Shown piece by piece: positions 53,022 to 62,998 of a stretch of 64,000 bases of DNA. The stretch comes from Crenobacter caeni (GTDB lineage: Bacteria > Pseudomonadota > Gammaproteobacteria > Burkholderiales > Chromobacteriaceae). The translations under genes were made by a program, and so were the position numbers. The stretch is taken from the NCBI RefSeq assembly GCF_010435965.1, contig NZ_JAAGAA010000015.1, positions 48,021 through 112,020 on the forward strand, in the 5' to 3' direction. How positions within the stretch are numbered: position 1 is the stretch's first letter; each line of letters begins with the position of its first letter. The notes below the pieces were generated by a model. The model searched no databases and had not been told where the DNA came from. It worked only from the letters and a program-made list of their open reading frames with translations.

Positions 53022-55622
53022 TCAAAAGCGGCTGGTCAAATCGATACGGACCAACTGGTCCTGCTCACCAGAAACCCCGAGCGAAGTTTTGTAGCCGATA
53101 CCCAGCAGCCACAGTTTCCCCAGGTGGATATCGGCGCCCAGATCGATGTTGACGAAATCGCTTGACAGCGGGTCGGTATCAAGTCGATAGACCGACCCGC
53201 CGGGCAGGTTGGCATAGCGGATGTCGACCCCGCCGTTGCTGCTGAAGTTGTGCCCCCATTCAACGCGCAAAGTTGGTGTGACCATGCCCCTGCCGGTTGG
53301 CAGATCGTAGGTAGAGCGCAGTCCAAGGAACGAAGTCACATAACGCTGGGACTGCGTGCCGTAGTGCAGAGCGTGCAGGCTGCCGCCACTTTCACTGAAG
53401 GCATCGAAGCGGGTGCTGGCAGCATTCAGCCGGCCATACGCTGCCAGCAGCAGATTACCTTGGCGATGCTCGTAACTACCAGTGATCGAACCGAACACCT
53501 GATTGGCATCGCGAGAACCGCGTGCATGGCTGCCGGTTGGATCAGCAGTGACAAATCGGCGTGAATCGAAGCTGATCCTGCTGTAGCCAAGCACCCCATC
53601 GATAAATACCTGCGGCATCGGGTGGAAGCTGGCGTAGAAAGCAGCGCTGACGGCATCGGCGTCACTTCGGGTATCTCTGCTGCCGATCTGGCTGCGGTCG
53701 CTGCCGTAACCCAGTCCCAGACCGATGGTGAAATCGGACGTTACGCGATAGTCGATACCGCCACTGAGGCCGATCGTAGTGAAGTCAGTACCTTGGTCCT
53801 GACGGCTGTCGTTTGAGCCAAAGTTGACGAAGCCATCTGTCCAGAACGCAAGTGGCTCATTACCGCAGGCATCTGCTGTCCCAGGCGGGGCTGTGGTAAG
53901 GCGACGGTCTTCGTCCGAAACGGGGGCCAGCGTGGCAGGTTGCTTATTGCCTTCCGCGATGGCGCTGTCCTGTGTCTTGTCCAGCAGGCCATCCACAGCC
54001 AACACAGCGAGCTCGAAAACCGGAATGGTCGTGCCTCTGACGCTGAGGTTAATACCGAAGGAACTGGCGTTGCAGGTGTTCTGGTGCAGCCGCTCAAGGC
54101 GACGGTTGAAGTTGGCCATCTGGGTGCTGGCAAAACGCTCGGCGGCACGGCTCTGCGCATTGATGAGGCCGATCACTTCCGCATCCTTCGACGGGTCAGG
54201 AACAGCCCGAACGGTAATGGTGACGGTGGCCGGGCTGGAGGTGCCGCCAGCACTGGTCACGGTGTAGGTGAAACTGTCCGCTCCGGAATAACCGGCAGTC
54301 GGGGTATAGGTGATGTTGGTTCCTCTTGCCACGGCAGTGCCATGGCTGGGCGCCCGGGCTACGGCGACGCTGGTGGTAGCGTTGCCGAGGTTCAGCGTGA
54401 TCTCGTTGTTACTGCTGTTGGCGTTGACGGTGGCGTTTACGTCAACAGCAGTGGGCGGCTGAACGCCTATGACTAATGCGTAATCGCTGGAGCCGGTGGC
54501 GTTGTTGGCGTCCGTAGCGGTCACGCTAAAGTGACTGGTGCCATCGCCAGTTGGTATGCCACTGAGCTCGCCAGTTGCAGCATTCAGGCTCAGACCGGCC
54601 GGCAGGCTGCCAGCGGTGATGGCGTAGCTGTATGGCGCCGTGCCAGCGCTGGCGCTGAAAATGGCGCTGTAGGCGGTGCCGACATTGCCATCGCTCAATG
54701 TGGATGGGGTCAGGCTCAGAGTGGGGGCACTGACGGTGATGTTAACGGTGGCCGGGCGGGAGGTGCCGGCCGCATTGGTTGCGCCATAGGTAAAGCTGTC
54801 TGATCCGGAATAACCGGCAGTCGGGGTGTAGGTGATGCTGGTGCCACTTGCCGTCGCGGTGCCGTGGCTGGCGCTGGTGGCAATGTGGACGTGGGTGGCG
54901 GTTCCGCCACCGAGATTCAGCGTGATCGGGTTGTTATTGCTGTTGGCGGTGACGGTAGCGGTGACGTCACCAGCGGTGACTGGCTGAACGCCAATGACTA
55001 ATGAGTAGGCTCTGGAGCCGGTGGCGTTGTAGGTGTCCGTAACCGTCACCGTAAAGTTACTGGTGCCATCGCCAGTTGGTGTGCCACTGATCTCGCCGGT
55101 AGCAGGGTCCAGGCTCAGACCGCCCGGCAGACTGCCTGTGGTGATGGAGTAACTGTATGGCGCGGCGCCAGCGCTGGCGCTGAAAGTGGCGCTGTAAGCG
55201 GTACCGACGGTGCCTCTGCTTAGTGTGGATGGGGTGAGGTTCAGAGTGGGCGCAGTGACGGTGATGCTGACGGTGGCCGGGCTGGAAGTGCCGTCGGCAT
55301 TGGTTGCGGTATAGGTAAAGCTGTCTGAACCGGAATAGCCGGCAGTCGGGGTGTAGGTAATGCGGGTGCCAACTGCCGTGGCGGTGCCATGGCTGGCAGC
55401 GCTGGTTATCGCGACGCTGGTGGCGGGATCGCCGCTGAGGTTGGCCGTGATCTCGTTGTTACTGCTGTTGGCGGCAACGGTAGCCGTGACGGGATTGGCG
55501 GTAGGAGGGGCAGCGATCGCAACGGAGGGAACGGCAAACGCAAGCGTGAACAGTAGCAGGCAAAATGCCTGCTGTATTGTGGTTCTGCATCCGGCGGCCA
55601 AGGGGAGCAACAGTCTGTTCAT
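53022..55622 (-). CDS. Autotransporter with Ig-like repeats
   Basis: An 866-residue type V secreted protein. Residues 1-38 are a signal peptide (AFCLLLFTLAFAVPSVAIAA). About 40-460 consist of two long repeats, each a cadherin/Big-like part (NEITANLSG..ITYTPTAGYSGSDSFTY) and a putative-Ig part (SLTPSTLS..GTAYSA, LPAGLSL..GE(I/L)SG), plus a third first half. Residues about 600-866 are the autotransporter beta-barrel, ending with Phe (LVRIDLTSRF). The passenger would be displayed or released and probably mediates adhesion. Confidence 0.9.
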   Translation of the reverse strand: MNRLLLPLAAGCRTTIQQAFCLLLFTLAFAVPSVAIAAPPTANPVTATVAANSSNNEITANLSGDPATSVAITSAASHGTATAVGTRITYTPTAGYSGSDSFTYTATNADGTSSPATVSITVTAPTLNLTPSTLSRGTVGTAYSATFSASAGAAPYSYSITTGSLPGGLSLDPATGEISGTPTGDGTSNFTVTVTDTYNATGSRAYSLVIGVQPVTAGDVTATVTANSNNNPITLNLGGGTATHVHIATSASHGTATASGTSITYTPTAGYSGSDSFTYGATNAAGTSRPATVNITVSAPTLSLTPSTLSDGNVGTAYSAIFSASAGTAPYSYAITAGSLPAGLSLNAATGELSGIPTGDGTSHFSVTATDANNATGSSDYALVIGVQPPTAVDVNATVNANSSNNEITLNLGNATTSVAVARAPSHGTAVARGTNITYTPTAGYSGADSFTYTVTSAGGTSSPATVTITVRAVPDPSKDAEVIGLINAQSRAAERFASTQMANFNRRLERLHQNTCNASSFGINLSVRGTTIPVFELAVLAVDGLLDKTQDSAIAEGNKQPATLAPVSDEDRRLTTAPPGTADACGNEPLAFWTDGFVNFGSNDSRQDQGTDFTTIGLSGGIDYRVTSDFTIGLGLGYGSDRSQIGSRDTRSDADAVSAAFYASFHPMPQVFIDGVLGYSRISFDSRRFVTADPTGSHARGSRDANQVFGSITGSYEHRQGNLLLAAYGRLNAASTRFDAFSESGGSLHALHYGTQSQRYVTSFLGLRSTYDLPTGRGMVTPTLRVEWGHNFSSNGGVDIRYANLPGGSVYRLDTDPLSSDFVNIDLGADIHLGKLWLLGIGYKTSLGVSGEQDQLVRIDLTSRF

Positions 55623-55797
55623 TTCAGCCTCTTATGGGTGTCATCCGGGAAGTGCCCCCCGTTGGGTAATTTGGTTCTGTCGATGGGTGACTGCCACGGT
55701 TTAGCGGACAGAAAGACCATGCTGGCTTGCGATGGTAGCAACAACCCAAATTGGGCATAAAATGCCATATGCGCATACAGAAAAATTCATCTTGAAA

Positions 55798-55814
55798 TTT
55801 ACATCCAATGTAAA
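55798..55814. promoter_or_regulatory. Palindrome upstream of the autotransporter gene
   Basis: TTTACAT and ATGTAAA around CCA, about 180 bases before the start of the autotransporter on its strand; a possible operator. Confidence 0.4.
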
Positions 55815-55854
55815 CAACCAAAATATGCAAAAACGTTGATTGATATCATTAAGT

Positions 55855-55896
55855 TTTTTATTGGCGAATTCAAAAAATAAGATTCGCCAATAAAAA
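55855..55896. terminator. Bidirectional terminator
   Basis: TTTTTATTGGCGAAT and ATTCGCCAATAAAAA pair perfectly over 15 bp with a 12-base loop, and A and T runs flank both sides. The 400 bases between the autotransporter and the IS debris hold no gene. Confidence 0.8.
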
Positions 55897-56031
55897 CAGC
55901 TTGATGCCACGAATACGAAAAATATACTAATGGCATGATTGGCGCGCTGAACAAATACGATCCAGCGCGGCATTGTTGGTAAAGTCGATTGTGAACGATA
56001 GATTTCTCGCTCGATCAGGCGTGCCAGATAC

Positions 56032-56049
56032 GGCTTTGTTGAACAAATC
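56032..56049 (+). mobile_element. Isolated end of an IS903-like element
   Basis: GGCTTTGTTGAACAAATC closely matches the known terminal repeat of IS903-type IS5-family elements. No intact transposase follows directly; other fragments begin after it. Confidence 0.6.
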
Positions 56050-56132
56050 GACTGAAGGCTATGTTTTCCCTTTACCTAGATGCAGTTACGCCACGCGTAC
56101 CGTAACTGGCCTACCTGTCGCATCCCCTACGA

Positions 56133-56345
56133 TCATCTGTTTAAACGTATCTGGAAACTTACCCTTGCCCGCGAGGGTTTGGGTAACTTGTCGGCTGTCA
56201 CCAGCGGCCTGCGCCCATCTCTGCGCTCGCGCGCAGTCGCCGATTCCTGCGCGGCTCTGGGGCGCTCTCGGGTCCGGTTTCGCTCGAACTGGCCGAGTGC
56301 GCCAAATAGGTGGAGAAACAGTTGTTCACCAGATGTGGTGGTATC
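56133..56345 (-). pseudogene. Serine resolvase fragment
   Basis: The translated minus strand reads TTTSGEQLFLHLFGALGQFE, then RNRTRERPRAAQESATARER, matching the E-helix and linker region of Tn3-type resolvases. The catalytic Ser domain is absent. It marks a former transposon. Confidence 0.7.
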
Positions 56346-56374
56346 GCAGGGGTATCCAATTTCTCGGCGAAGGC

Positions 56375-56890
56375 GAGTGGAAGCGTAAGAAACATGGTGT
56401 CGAATACCGGCGCCAGTGGCGCAAAGTGCACTGGGGATCGATGCAGACACGCTGGAGATCCGCGCGATCGAAGTGGCCGGCAATGGCGTGGGTGACACCT
56501 CCGATGTTGCCAGCGCTACTCAAGCAGATTCCATCTGACGAGGCGATTGTGAGCGTCAGCGCCGACGGCGCGTACGACACCAAAGCCTGCCACGCGGCTA
56601 TTGTGGCACGCCATGCCGAAGCAATCATCCCGGTTCGCAAGAATGGCCGACTGTGGAAGGAGGATGATTCGGGCGCCAGGGCGCGGAACATAATTCTACG
56701 TGTTACCCGCAGGCTAGGCGAAACGATCTGGAAGCGCTGGAGTGTCTACCACGGGCGTAGCTTGGTCGAAACGAAGATACGCTGCTTCAAGCGGCAGGGT
56801 GAGCGCGTCATGCGCGAACGTTTGAACGTCAGGTGGTAGAGTTACAGATTCGCGTAGCATTTCTCAACCGCTTCACGTAGTTGGGCAGGT
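56375..56890 (+). pseudogene. IS5-family transposase fragment
   Basis: The C-terminal half of an IS5-type transposase is visible: ADGAYDTKACHAAI, AIIPVRKNGRLWKED, RSLVETKIRCFKRQGERVM. A segment near 56430-56510 is in a different frame (LGIDADTLEIRAIEV), so two frameshifts occurred. It is not functional. Confidence 0.8.
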
Positions 56891-57016
56891 CTCTCACGGT
56901 GCGCGTGGGGTAACTGCGTCCTGGGAAAGGGGAAGCCTAGCCTTCAGGCGATTAAAGCCGAAGCAAGCCATATAATCGATTGTTACCGCGCCTTTTCCGC
57001 CTGCGACTGGGACACC

Positions 57017-57445
57017 ATGCGCCGCATGATGCACCCACACTGTGTGCTCGACTTTTCCGGCGAGCCCTTTGGTGGAAGGACCGAAGGACGGGAGTCTATC
57101 CTCGACATGTTCCGGGCGATCCAGGGCATGATGGTCGGCTCCCTGGTGTTTCATTGCCACTGGTCGATACTGTCGGGCGATCTGACGGCCGCGCACTGGT
57201 TCACCACCGGCAAGCCGGCACACGGCGGTCTCTACCTGCACCGGGTCATTGCCTGGTACCAGTTGCAGGATAGCCTGATCTACCGGTTCGAGGACTTCCT
57301 CGATACCCAGATCCTTGCCGCCTTCTGGCCAGGCGGGCAGCCTTGCACCGATTTTACCGAGGCCGAAAGGCTGGTGGCCCGGCTGGAGAGCATCGCCAGC
57401 CCCGAGGCTCTGGCGCGGCTCGTCGCCTTGCGGTCAGCCGGCTGA
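57017..57445 (+). CDS. NTF2/SnoaL-like protein, probably 5'-truncated
   Basis: A 142-residue protein of the SnoaL-like fold (CVLDFSGEPFGGRTEGRES, ending in VARLESIASPEALARL). The frame stays open upstream with plausible coding (IIDCYRAFSACDWDTM), which is the usual first helix of the fold, but no start codon with a ribosome site is seen before it meets the IS fragment. The original start was probably lost. Ligand unknown. Confidence 0.55.
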   Translation: MRRMMHPHCVLDFSGEPFGGRTEGRESILDMFRAIQGMMVGSLVFHCHWSILSGDLTAAHWFTTGKPAHGGLYLHRVIAWYQLQDSLIYRFEDFLDTQILAAFWPGGQPCTDFTEAERLVARLESIASPEALARLVALRSAG

Positions 57446-57509
57446 GTCTCTGGCCGGTCGGATGCCGGTCTATAAAGTCTCGAGGCAGTCCGTCGGCTGC
57501 CCTGCTTGA

Positions 57510-58725
57510 GGGGACTTCCAGAAACCTGCCTCCAAGTGAGCAAGTCCTCTTGCTGAGCAAATTTTCCGCAGATTGGCGCAACTGGCGTTGCTGATCCTGC
57601 TGTTTTTGCCTCCGAAGCCCGCATTTCGCGGACTCCGGACGCACTCCGAGCGTCAGAAGGCGGCCACCCCGTTGTTTTTCAGCCAGCACATCCGCTTCAG
57701 GTTGTAGGTCAGCACCTTGAGATGCAACTGCAAGTTCGCCCGTGCCAAGCCGACGCTGCGCAGGAACTTGCCACCCAGCGCACGCAGACCCGCAAACGGA
57801 TGCTCACCACGTGCACGGATCCTGGCGATGCGCCGGTTACGACCGGCCTGCGTTTCGGAGAGTGCCTGTTTCGGCTTGGCTCGGCGTTGGATGTGTTGCC
57901 GCCAGCCGTCCGCTTTGAGGACCTCCCGCGCGGTGTAGCCGCGGTCGGCGTACAGGTCACGGCTGGTATTGTTCCGGTCGAGCACGTTCAACAGATGGGG
58001 CTGGTCGCCTTCGTTGGCCGGGCTGACATGCACGGTGCGGATCAGCTTGTAGCGGCAGTCGGTCGACACCGATAACTTGTAGCCAAAGGTCTGCTTGCCA
58101 TGCTTCTCGGTCTAGCGGGCGTCGACATCCTTGTGCGCCCGCTTCTTGGCCGACCAGTCCTCCGGCGTTTCACCCTGCTTGATCTGTGCGTTCTCGGTCC
58201 GGCCGTTGCGCTGGGTCGGCACCGGCACCAGGGTGGCGTCGATGATCTGGCCACAACGGGCGAGGTAGCCTTCGGCCTGCAGTTGGCGGTTCACTTCGTC
58301 GAACAAGCTTGCACCCAAGCCCGCCTGCACCAGGCGCTCACGGAAGGCCCACACCGTATTGCGGTCGGGCACCGTGCCGCTGTCGCGGATGCCGAGGAAA
58401 CGCTGGAAGCTGGCGCGGTCGAGCACTTGGAATTCAAGCTGGGCATCGGACAGGTTGAACAGCTGCTGGATCACGAGCAGGCGGATCATCAACTCGGTTG
58501 GGTACGGCGGCCGACCGCCAAAGTAGCGGTGCGGCCTCGGCAATGCCCGGTCGACGCTGGTCGCTAACGCGGCAAAGTCGACATGGCGGCCCAGCGACTC
58601 CAACGGATCACCCAGCTTGGACAGCTTGCTTTCACGTTTTCCAGCGGCGAACAGGCTCTTCATCAGGGCATCTCGGTTAGCGAGCTGTCAGATCAAGCCA
58701 GAACGGGAGGTTTCTGGAAGTTCCC
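57510..58725 (-). mobile_element. IS5-family insertion sequence
   Basis: Terminal repeats GGGGACTTCCAGAAACCT (57510-57527) and its near reverse complement (58708-58725) bound a 1.2-kb element. A truncated relative lies at 19194. The transposase carries one nonsense codon. Confidence 0.88.
57653..58663 (-). pseudogene. IS5-family transposase with an amber codon
   Basis: Reading from ATG 58663, the frame runs 183 residues (AAGKRESKLSKLGDPLESLG, FQRFLGIRDSGTVPDRNTVW) to a TAG at 58112-58114, and then continues in the same frame, with TEKHGKQTFGYKLSVSTDC and ARGEHPFAGLRALGG, to 57653. Relatives have Trp where the TAG is (ARW-TKKHG), so TGG to TAG is the simplest cause. It is otherwise full length. 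Confidence 0.85.
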
Positions 58726-58839
58726 TAGAAGCGGGCGTCGTGCCAAAGTGATTAGTTCCATCGGGCAATAGTCATGCAAGCGGCAAGACATGATCATGCC
58801 AACATCCATTGTGTGATGTCTTCAAGGCAGGAGAGATGT

Positions 58840-59280
58840 ATGACTGGGCACCCGGATCGGCGCGTCGTTCCTTTGGTCTATGCCTGCAGCGGCTGTTCAA
58901 ATGTGGCTCAGTTGTGCAACAACATCGCACTTGATCTTGATCGGAGTGGCCGGGCGCGGATGTCATGCATTAGTGGCGTTGGTGGCGGTGTGCCATCGCT
59001 AGTCCGACTGGCTAGGTCGGGATTGCCCATTCTTGCCCTGGATGGGTGTGAACTCTCCTGCGTGGCAGCCTGTCTTGGTCAGGTCGGTATCGTCCCGGAT
59101 GAGCATTTGGTGTTGACAAATATTGGTTTGCGCAAGCGACAGGGTTGTGATGCTGCAGAAGAAGCTACGGCACTCGCGAATGCCCTCGTCGAAGCATCAC
59201 TTGCCAAACTCTCAAATGAAGGTAGTAGCGATGCAGTGACTGTTGCGTCACCTGTTTGCTACCGGGAATTGGAAGAGTAG
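58840..59280 (+). CDS. DGC-domain putative zinc-binding protein
   Basis: A 146-residue DGC-type protein with conserved cysteines: VYACSGCSNVAQLCN, MSCISGVGGGVPSLVR and LDGCELSCVAACL, the last holding the family-naming Asp-Gly-Cys. It probably binds zinc or another metal; its function is not known. ATG 58840 has AGGAGAG six bases upstream; an earlier in-frame ATG at 58774 is less likely. It often occurs with nitrate or denitrification genes, consistent with the next genes. Confidence 0.88.
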   Translation: MTGHPDRRVVPLVYACSGCSNVAQLCNNIALDLDRSGRARMSCISGVGGGVPSLVRLARSGLPILALDGCELSCVAACLGQVGIVPDEHLVLTNIGLRKRQGCDAAEEATALANALVEASLAKLSNEGSSDAVTVASPVCYRELEE

Positions 59281-59326
59281 TCCGCTCCTATGAGCAGGAA
59301 TATTTTGAATGAATGCGGGCGATTAA

Positions 59327-60316
59327 ATGTCAAATAAAAAAAGGCTGATCGATGGTTTTGGACGGCAGATCAACTATTTACGGGTGTCTGTGACAGATCG
59401 ATGTGATTTGCGCTGTAGTTACTGTTTGCCTAAGGGGTTCAAAAGCTTTGAAGAACCTGCACACTGGCTTTCTCATGAAGAAATGGCAAGACTTGTTGGT
59501 GTGTTTGTATCGCTTGGCATTGCTAAGATCAGACTGACCGGAGGAGAACCACTGACCAGAAAAGGAATCGCCGATTTCGCGGCTATGGTTTCGTCTTTGG
59601 ATGGGGTTGAGGATTTGTCACTCTCGACTAATGCTACTCGACTTTCGGGTCAAGCCCAGGCACTTTACAGTGCAGGAATTCGTCGCCTCAATGTCAGTTT
59701 AGATACCCTTGATAAGGCTTGCTTTGCAAGCATCACAGGGCGTGATTGCCTAGAAGATGTTTTGGCAGGCCTTGATGTGGCTAAGTCAGTCGGGTTTAAG
59801 CCTATAAAACTTAACTGTGTCGTTCAGTCTGGTGTAAATGTAGAAACACTTCACACCCTATTTGACTATTCGTTGAATAATGGATTTGTTCTAAGGCTGA
59901 TAGAGACTATGCCAGTTGGAGATACCGGGCGTGCTGCCGGATATGTCGATGTTACCCAACTTGGGGCAAGTCTGGCCAGAAAATACGGGTTGCTACCCCA
60001 TTTGGATGACGCAGGGGCCGGTCCTGCCCGTTACTGGTCTAGGGGGGATGGTTTGGTGAATTTTGGTGTCATCACTCCACGTTCACAACATTTCTGCGAA
60101 CGTTGCAATCGGGTTCGCTTAGGTGCAGATGGAACATTATATTTGTGCCTTGGGCACGAAGACAGTGTTCCGCTTGGCACTATGCTGCGAGATGGTGCAA
60201 GTGATTCCGCGATTGAATCGGAAATTCTCTCGGCAATTTCAGAAAAGCCAGAACGTCATTATTTCAATACGCAACCTGATAAGGTTGTGCGCTTTATGGC
60301 CCAGACTGGTGGTTAG
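59327..60316 (+). CDS. moaA: MoaA, GTP 3',8-cyclase
   Basis: A 329-residue radical-SAM enzyme for the first step of molybdenum-cofactor synthesis. The N-terminal cluster ligands are Cys26, Cys30 and Cys33 (DRCDLRCSYC). The second cluster is bound by Cys257, Cys260 and Cys274 (CERCNRVRL..YLCLG). The protein ends in the functional Gly-Gly (MAQTGG). It could supply Mo cofactor for a nitrate reductase. GC is lower than in regions 1-4. Confidence 0.96.
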   Translation: MSNKKRLIDGFGRQINYLRVSVTDRCDLRCSYCLPKGFKSFEEPAHWLSHEEMARLVGVFVSLGIAKIRLTGGEPLTRKGIADFAAMVSSLDGVEDLSLSTNATRLSGQAQALYSAGIRRLNVSLDTLDKACFASITGRDCLEDVLAGLDVAKSVGFKPIKLNCVVQSGVNVETLHTLFDYSLNNGFVLRLIETMPVGDTGRAAGYVDVTQLGASLARKYGLLPHLDDAGAGPARYWSRGDGLVNFGVITPRSQHFCERCNRVRLGADGTLYLCLGHEDSVPLGTMLRDGASDSAIESEILSAISEKPERHYFNTQPDKVVRFMAQTGG

Positions 60317-60330
60317 GAAAGTGGTTGCGC

Positions 60331-60999
60331 ATGCATGACATTGAGCGGTTTATTCATGGGTTCGAAAAATTTCAGAGCCACTATTTTGAAGATTCTCCAG
60401 GATTGTTCAATGATCTTAAGCATGGACAACGTCCAGGTACCTTGTTGATTGGGTGTTGCGACTCTAGGGTAGATCCCGCTTTACTACTTGGTTGTGATCC
60501 GGGAGATATTTTTACTGTCCGCATTGTTGCAAGTCTGGTGCCGCCTTGTGGTTCGGCCAGAAGTCATCACGGTGTGTCAGCGGCCATCCAGTTTGCAGTC
60601 GAGTCTTTGAAGGTCTCACGTATTATTGTTCTTGGTCATGCGCAATGCGGGGGCATTCGCGCACTTGTTGAACAGGACATTAACACATCGCGTGAAGATG
60701 ATTTCATAGGTAAATGGATGTCAATCGCAGAGCCTGCGCGCGCGCGCGTGATGTCTACGATGCAAGGCGCTTCGCTGCTGGAACAACGGAGAGCTTGTGA
60801 GCTTGCATCAATTTTGGTGTCTCTAAAGAATCTGGAGACTTTTCCTTGGGTGAAGGCAGCAAAGTCCGCAGGAAATCTGACTTTGCATGGCTGGTATTTT
60901 GATCTGGATTCTGGCGCGCTGCTTGGATATGCGCCGCGTTCAGATGCTTTCTTGCCTTTGGTGTGTCCTATTGTACCAAAATTGGCTTGCACTCTATGA
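60331..60999 (+). CDS. Beta-class carbonic anhydrase
   Basis: A 222-residue beta-carbonic anhydrase that interconverts CO2 and bicarbonate. Zinc ligands are Cys42 (GCCDSRVDP, with Asp44 and Arg46) and the His and Cys of VLGHAQCGGI. ATG 60331 is the best start, 15 bases after moaA; a TTG 6 bases earlier is in frame. It lies in the moaA-narXL cluster and is probably cotranscribed with moaA. Confidence 0.93.
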   Translation: MHDIERFIHGFEKFQSHYFEDSPGLFNDLKHGQRPGTLLIGCCDSRVDPALLLGCDPGDIFTVRIVASLVPPCGSARSHHGVSAAIQFAVESLKVSRIIVLGHAQCGGIRALVEQDINTSREDDFIGKWMSIAEPARARVMSTMQGASLLEQRRACELASILVSLKNLETFPWVKAAKSAGNLTLHGWYFDLDSGALLGYAPRSDAFLPLVCPIVPKLACTL

Positions 61000-61078
61000 C
61001 GGATGGGGTCATTCTGCTCGTAACGGCACATCTGGTCAAATGTGCACAAAATGTATGAATAGTTGGTGATAGATACTG

Positions 61079-62983
61079 ATGGGCAAGGAAAAATTTGTTT
61101 GGAGGCACCGCCTTTCAACCAGAATTCTGGCACTCAACATTGGTGGACTGATTGTCATCATGTCCATGATCGTTGGGACGCTGTGGCTCTCATGGCAACT
61201 CGAGGGTGCTGGTGCTGCTATTAACGATGCAGGAAGCTTACGAATGCGGGCTAATCTAGTGCAGATTAAGCTGGATCGCGAAGAGGGCATTGACCAATCT
61301 GATGTAGATAAAGCAGTTCAAGAACAGAATAGACTCCTCGATAGATTGCTTTCTGGTGATCCAAGTAGACCTTTATTTATTCCTAATGATTCAGATGTAA
61401 GAAAACAGTTTTTGAAAGTCGCAGATCATTGGCGTAATAAGATGGTTCCGGCAATATATTCGAAAGACATCGAGAATCGTAGCAAAATATATTATGCTTT
61501 GCTGCCTGATTTTATAACGCAAACAAATTTGCTTGTTTCGATGATTGAGCGAGCGAACGAGCAGAAAAGCAATCTTCTTAGATTTTCCCAAGGCGTGCTG
61601 GCGTTGACAGTATGTTTGGGGGCGCTTGCTATTGCATACTTGCTGTATCTATGGATAATTCTTCCTTTGGGTAGACTTCAGAATGGCGTGCATAGAATGG
61701 CAAGCCATGATTTTACAGTTAGATTGCCTATCGATAGTCGGGATGAGTTTGGTGGTTTGATGCAAGGTTTCAATGCAATGGCTGACGAACTAGAGAGCCT
61801 GTATCGAGACCTGGAAGCTCGGGTAGCAGATAAAACGGCGCGAATGGAAAGGCAGAACCATGAGTTAACAACTCTTTACGATGTCCTTGTTTTTCTGAAT
61901 CAACCTGCAGAAATTGAGACACTTTGCAGTGGTTTCCTTGGCAAGGTGATGCGACACTTCAATGCGCAAGGTGGTAGCTTAAGGGTTTTGGATGGCCGAA
62001 GCGATCGTCTGCATTTGGTTGTTTCTGAAGGACTTCCACAAGATCAGATTGGCGCTGAGCAGTGCACTCATGTAAATGCTTGTCATTGTGGTCATGCTAC
62101 CTTCCAGAACAAGATTATTATTCAGAATCTGAATTATTCTAATAATAAGTTGCCATGTTCAAAGAGTGGTTTTGTTTCTCTAGCAGCATTCAGAATTGCG
62201 TGTTTAGATCAATCGCTTGGTGAATTCACGCTTCTCTTTTCTAAAGAACGCAATCTCAGTGCTGCGGAGGCGCAAGTGCTCTCCCTGCTGGGTCAACATC
62301 TTGGTGTCGCGTTGGAAAACAGGCGACTTTCAGCGCGTGCCCGCGAAATGGCAGTTGCTCAAGAACGGAATTTGTTAGCACAGGGGCTGCATGATTCCAT
62401 CGCGCAGGGTCTCAATTTCCTGAAGATGCAAGTAGATCTTTTGAAACGAGCACGGAATGTAGGTGATCATGCCGAAGTCGAAGAAATTGTAGAGTTGATT
62501 TCGGGTGGGATTGATGAGAGTTATCAGGATGTCAGAGAGCTTTTGTTGAATTTCCGCAGCAAGCTGGGTCCTGGAGAGTTGTTTGAGGGAATAAGGGAGG
62601 CTGCAGATCGCTTCTCGCGTCAGACCGGCATTTCGGTTTCTTTTTTTGTGGAGGATGCGGGGGGAGCCCCGTTGCCGCCTGAACAGCAGCTGCAACTACT
62701 CTTCATTGTGCAAGAGTCGCTTTCAAACATTAGAAAACACGCGAATGCCCGCAGCGTAAGTATTAATGTTTTAAATAGTCCAGATTTTCAAATAGAAGTG
62801 ACTGATGATGGTTCTGGCTTTGATCTGGCGGAGGTCGATGCCCGGGGTGAAGGTCACATCGGCTTGCACATCATGAGGGAACGTGCTGAAAGGATAGGGG
62901 CGCAGTTGGAGTTCAAAACAAGCCCGGGGATGGGGACCAAGATCAGATTGATCCTGAGTAAGCGTCTTCGTAAAGCCGCGTAG
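61079..62983 (+). CDS. narX: NarX-like nitrate/nitrite sensor histidine kinase
   Basis: A 634-residue membrane kinase. TM1 is at about 17-39, followed by a periplasmic domain with a P-box-like AAINDAGSLRMRANLVQIK, the nitrate-binding motif; TM2 is at about 176-198, then HAMP. A cytoplasmic Cys cluster (CTHVNACHCGHATF) lies in the GAF-like central module, as in NarX/NarQ. The HisKA_3 phosphorylation site is LLAQGLHDSIAQGL, and the ATPase N and G boxes are ESLSNIRKHANA and DDGSGFD. It would phosphorylate the NarL protein encoded 15 bases downstream. Confidence 0.94.
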   Translation: MGKEKFVWRHRLSTRILALNIGGLIVIMSMIVGTLWLSWQLEGAGAAINDAGSLRMRANLVQIKLDREEGIDQSDVDKAVQEQNRLLDRLLSGDPSRPLFIPNDSDVRKQFLKVADHWRNKMVPAIYSKDIENRSKIYYALLPDFITQTNLLVSMIERANEQKSNLLRFSQGVLALTVCLGALAIAYLLYLWIILPLGRLQNGVHRMASHDFTVRLPIDSRDEFGGLMQGFNAMADELESLYRDLEARVADKTARMERQNHELTTLYDVLVFLNQPAEIETLCSGFLGKVMRHFNAQGGSLRVLDGRSDRLHLVVSEGLPQDQIGAEQCTHVNACHCGHATFQNKIIIQNLNYSNNKLPCSKSGFVSLAAFRIACLDQSLGEFTLLFSKERNLSAAEAQVLSLLGQHLGVALENRRLSARAREMAVAQERNLLAQGLHDSIAQGLNFLKMQVDLLKRARNVGDHAEVEEIVELISGGIDESYQDVRELLLNFRSKLGPGELFEGIREAADRFSRQTGISVSFFVEDAGGAPLPPEQQLQLLFIVQESLSNIRKHANARSVSINVLNSPDFQIEVTDDGSGFDLAEVDARGEGHIGLHIMRERAERIGAQLEFKTSPGMGTKIRLILSKRLRKAA

Positions 62984-62998
62984 AATAAGAGAGAAAAC

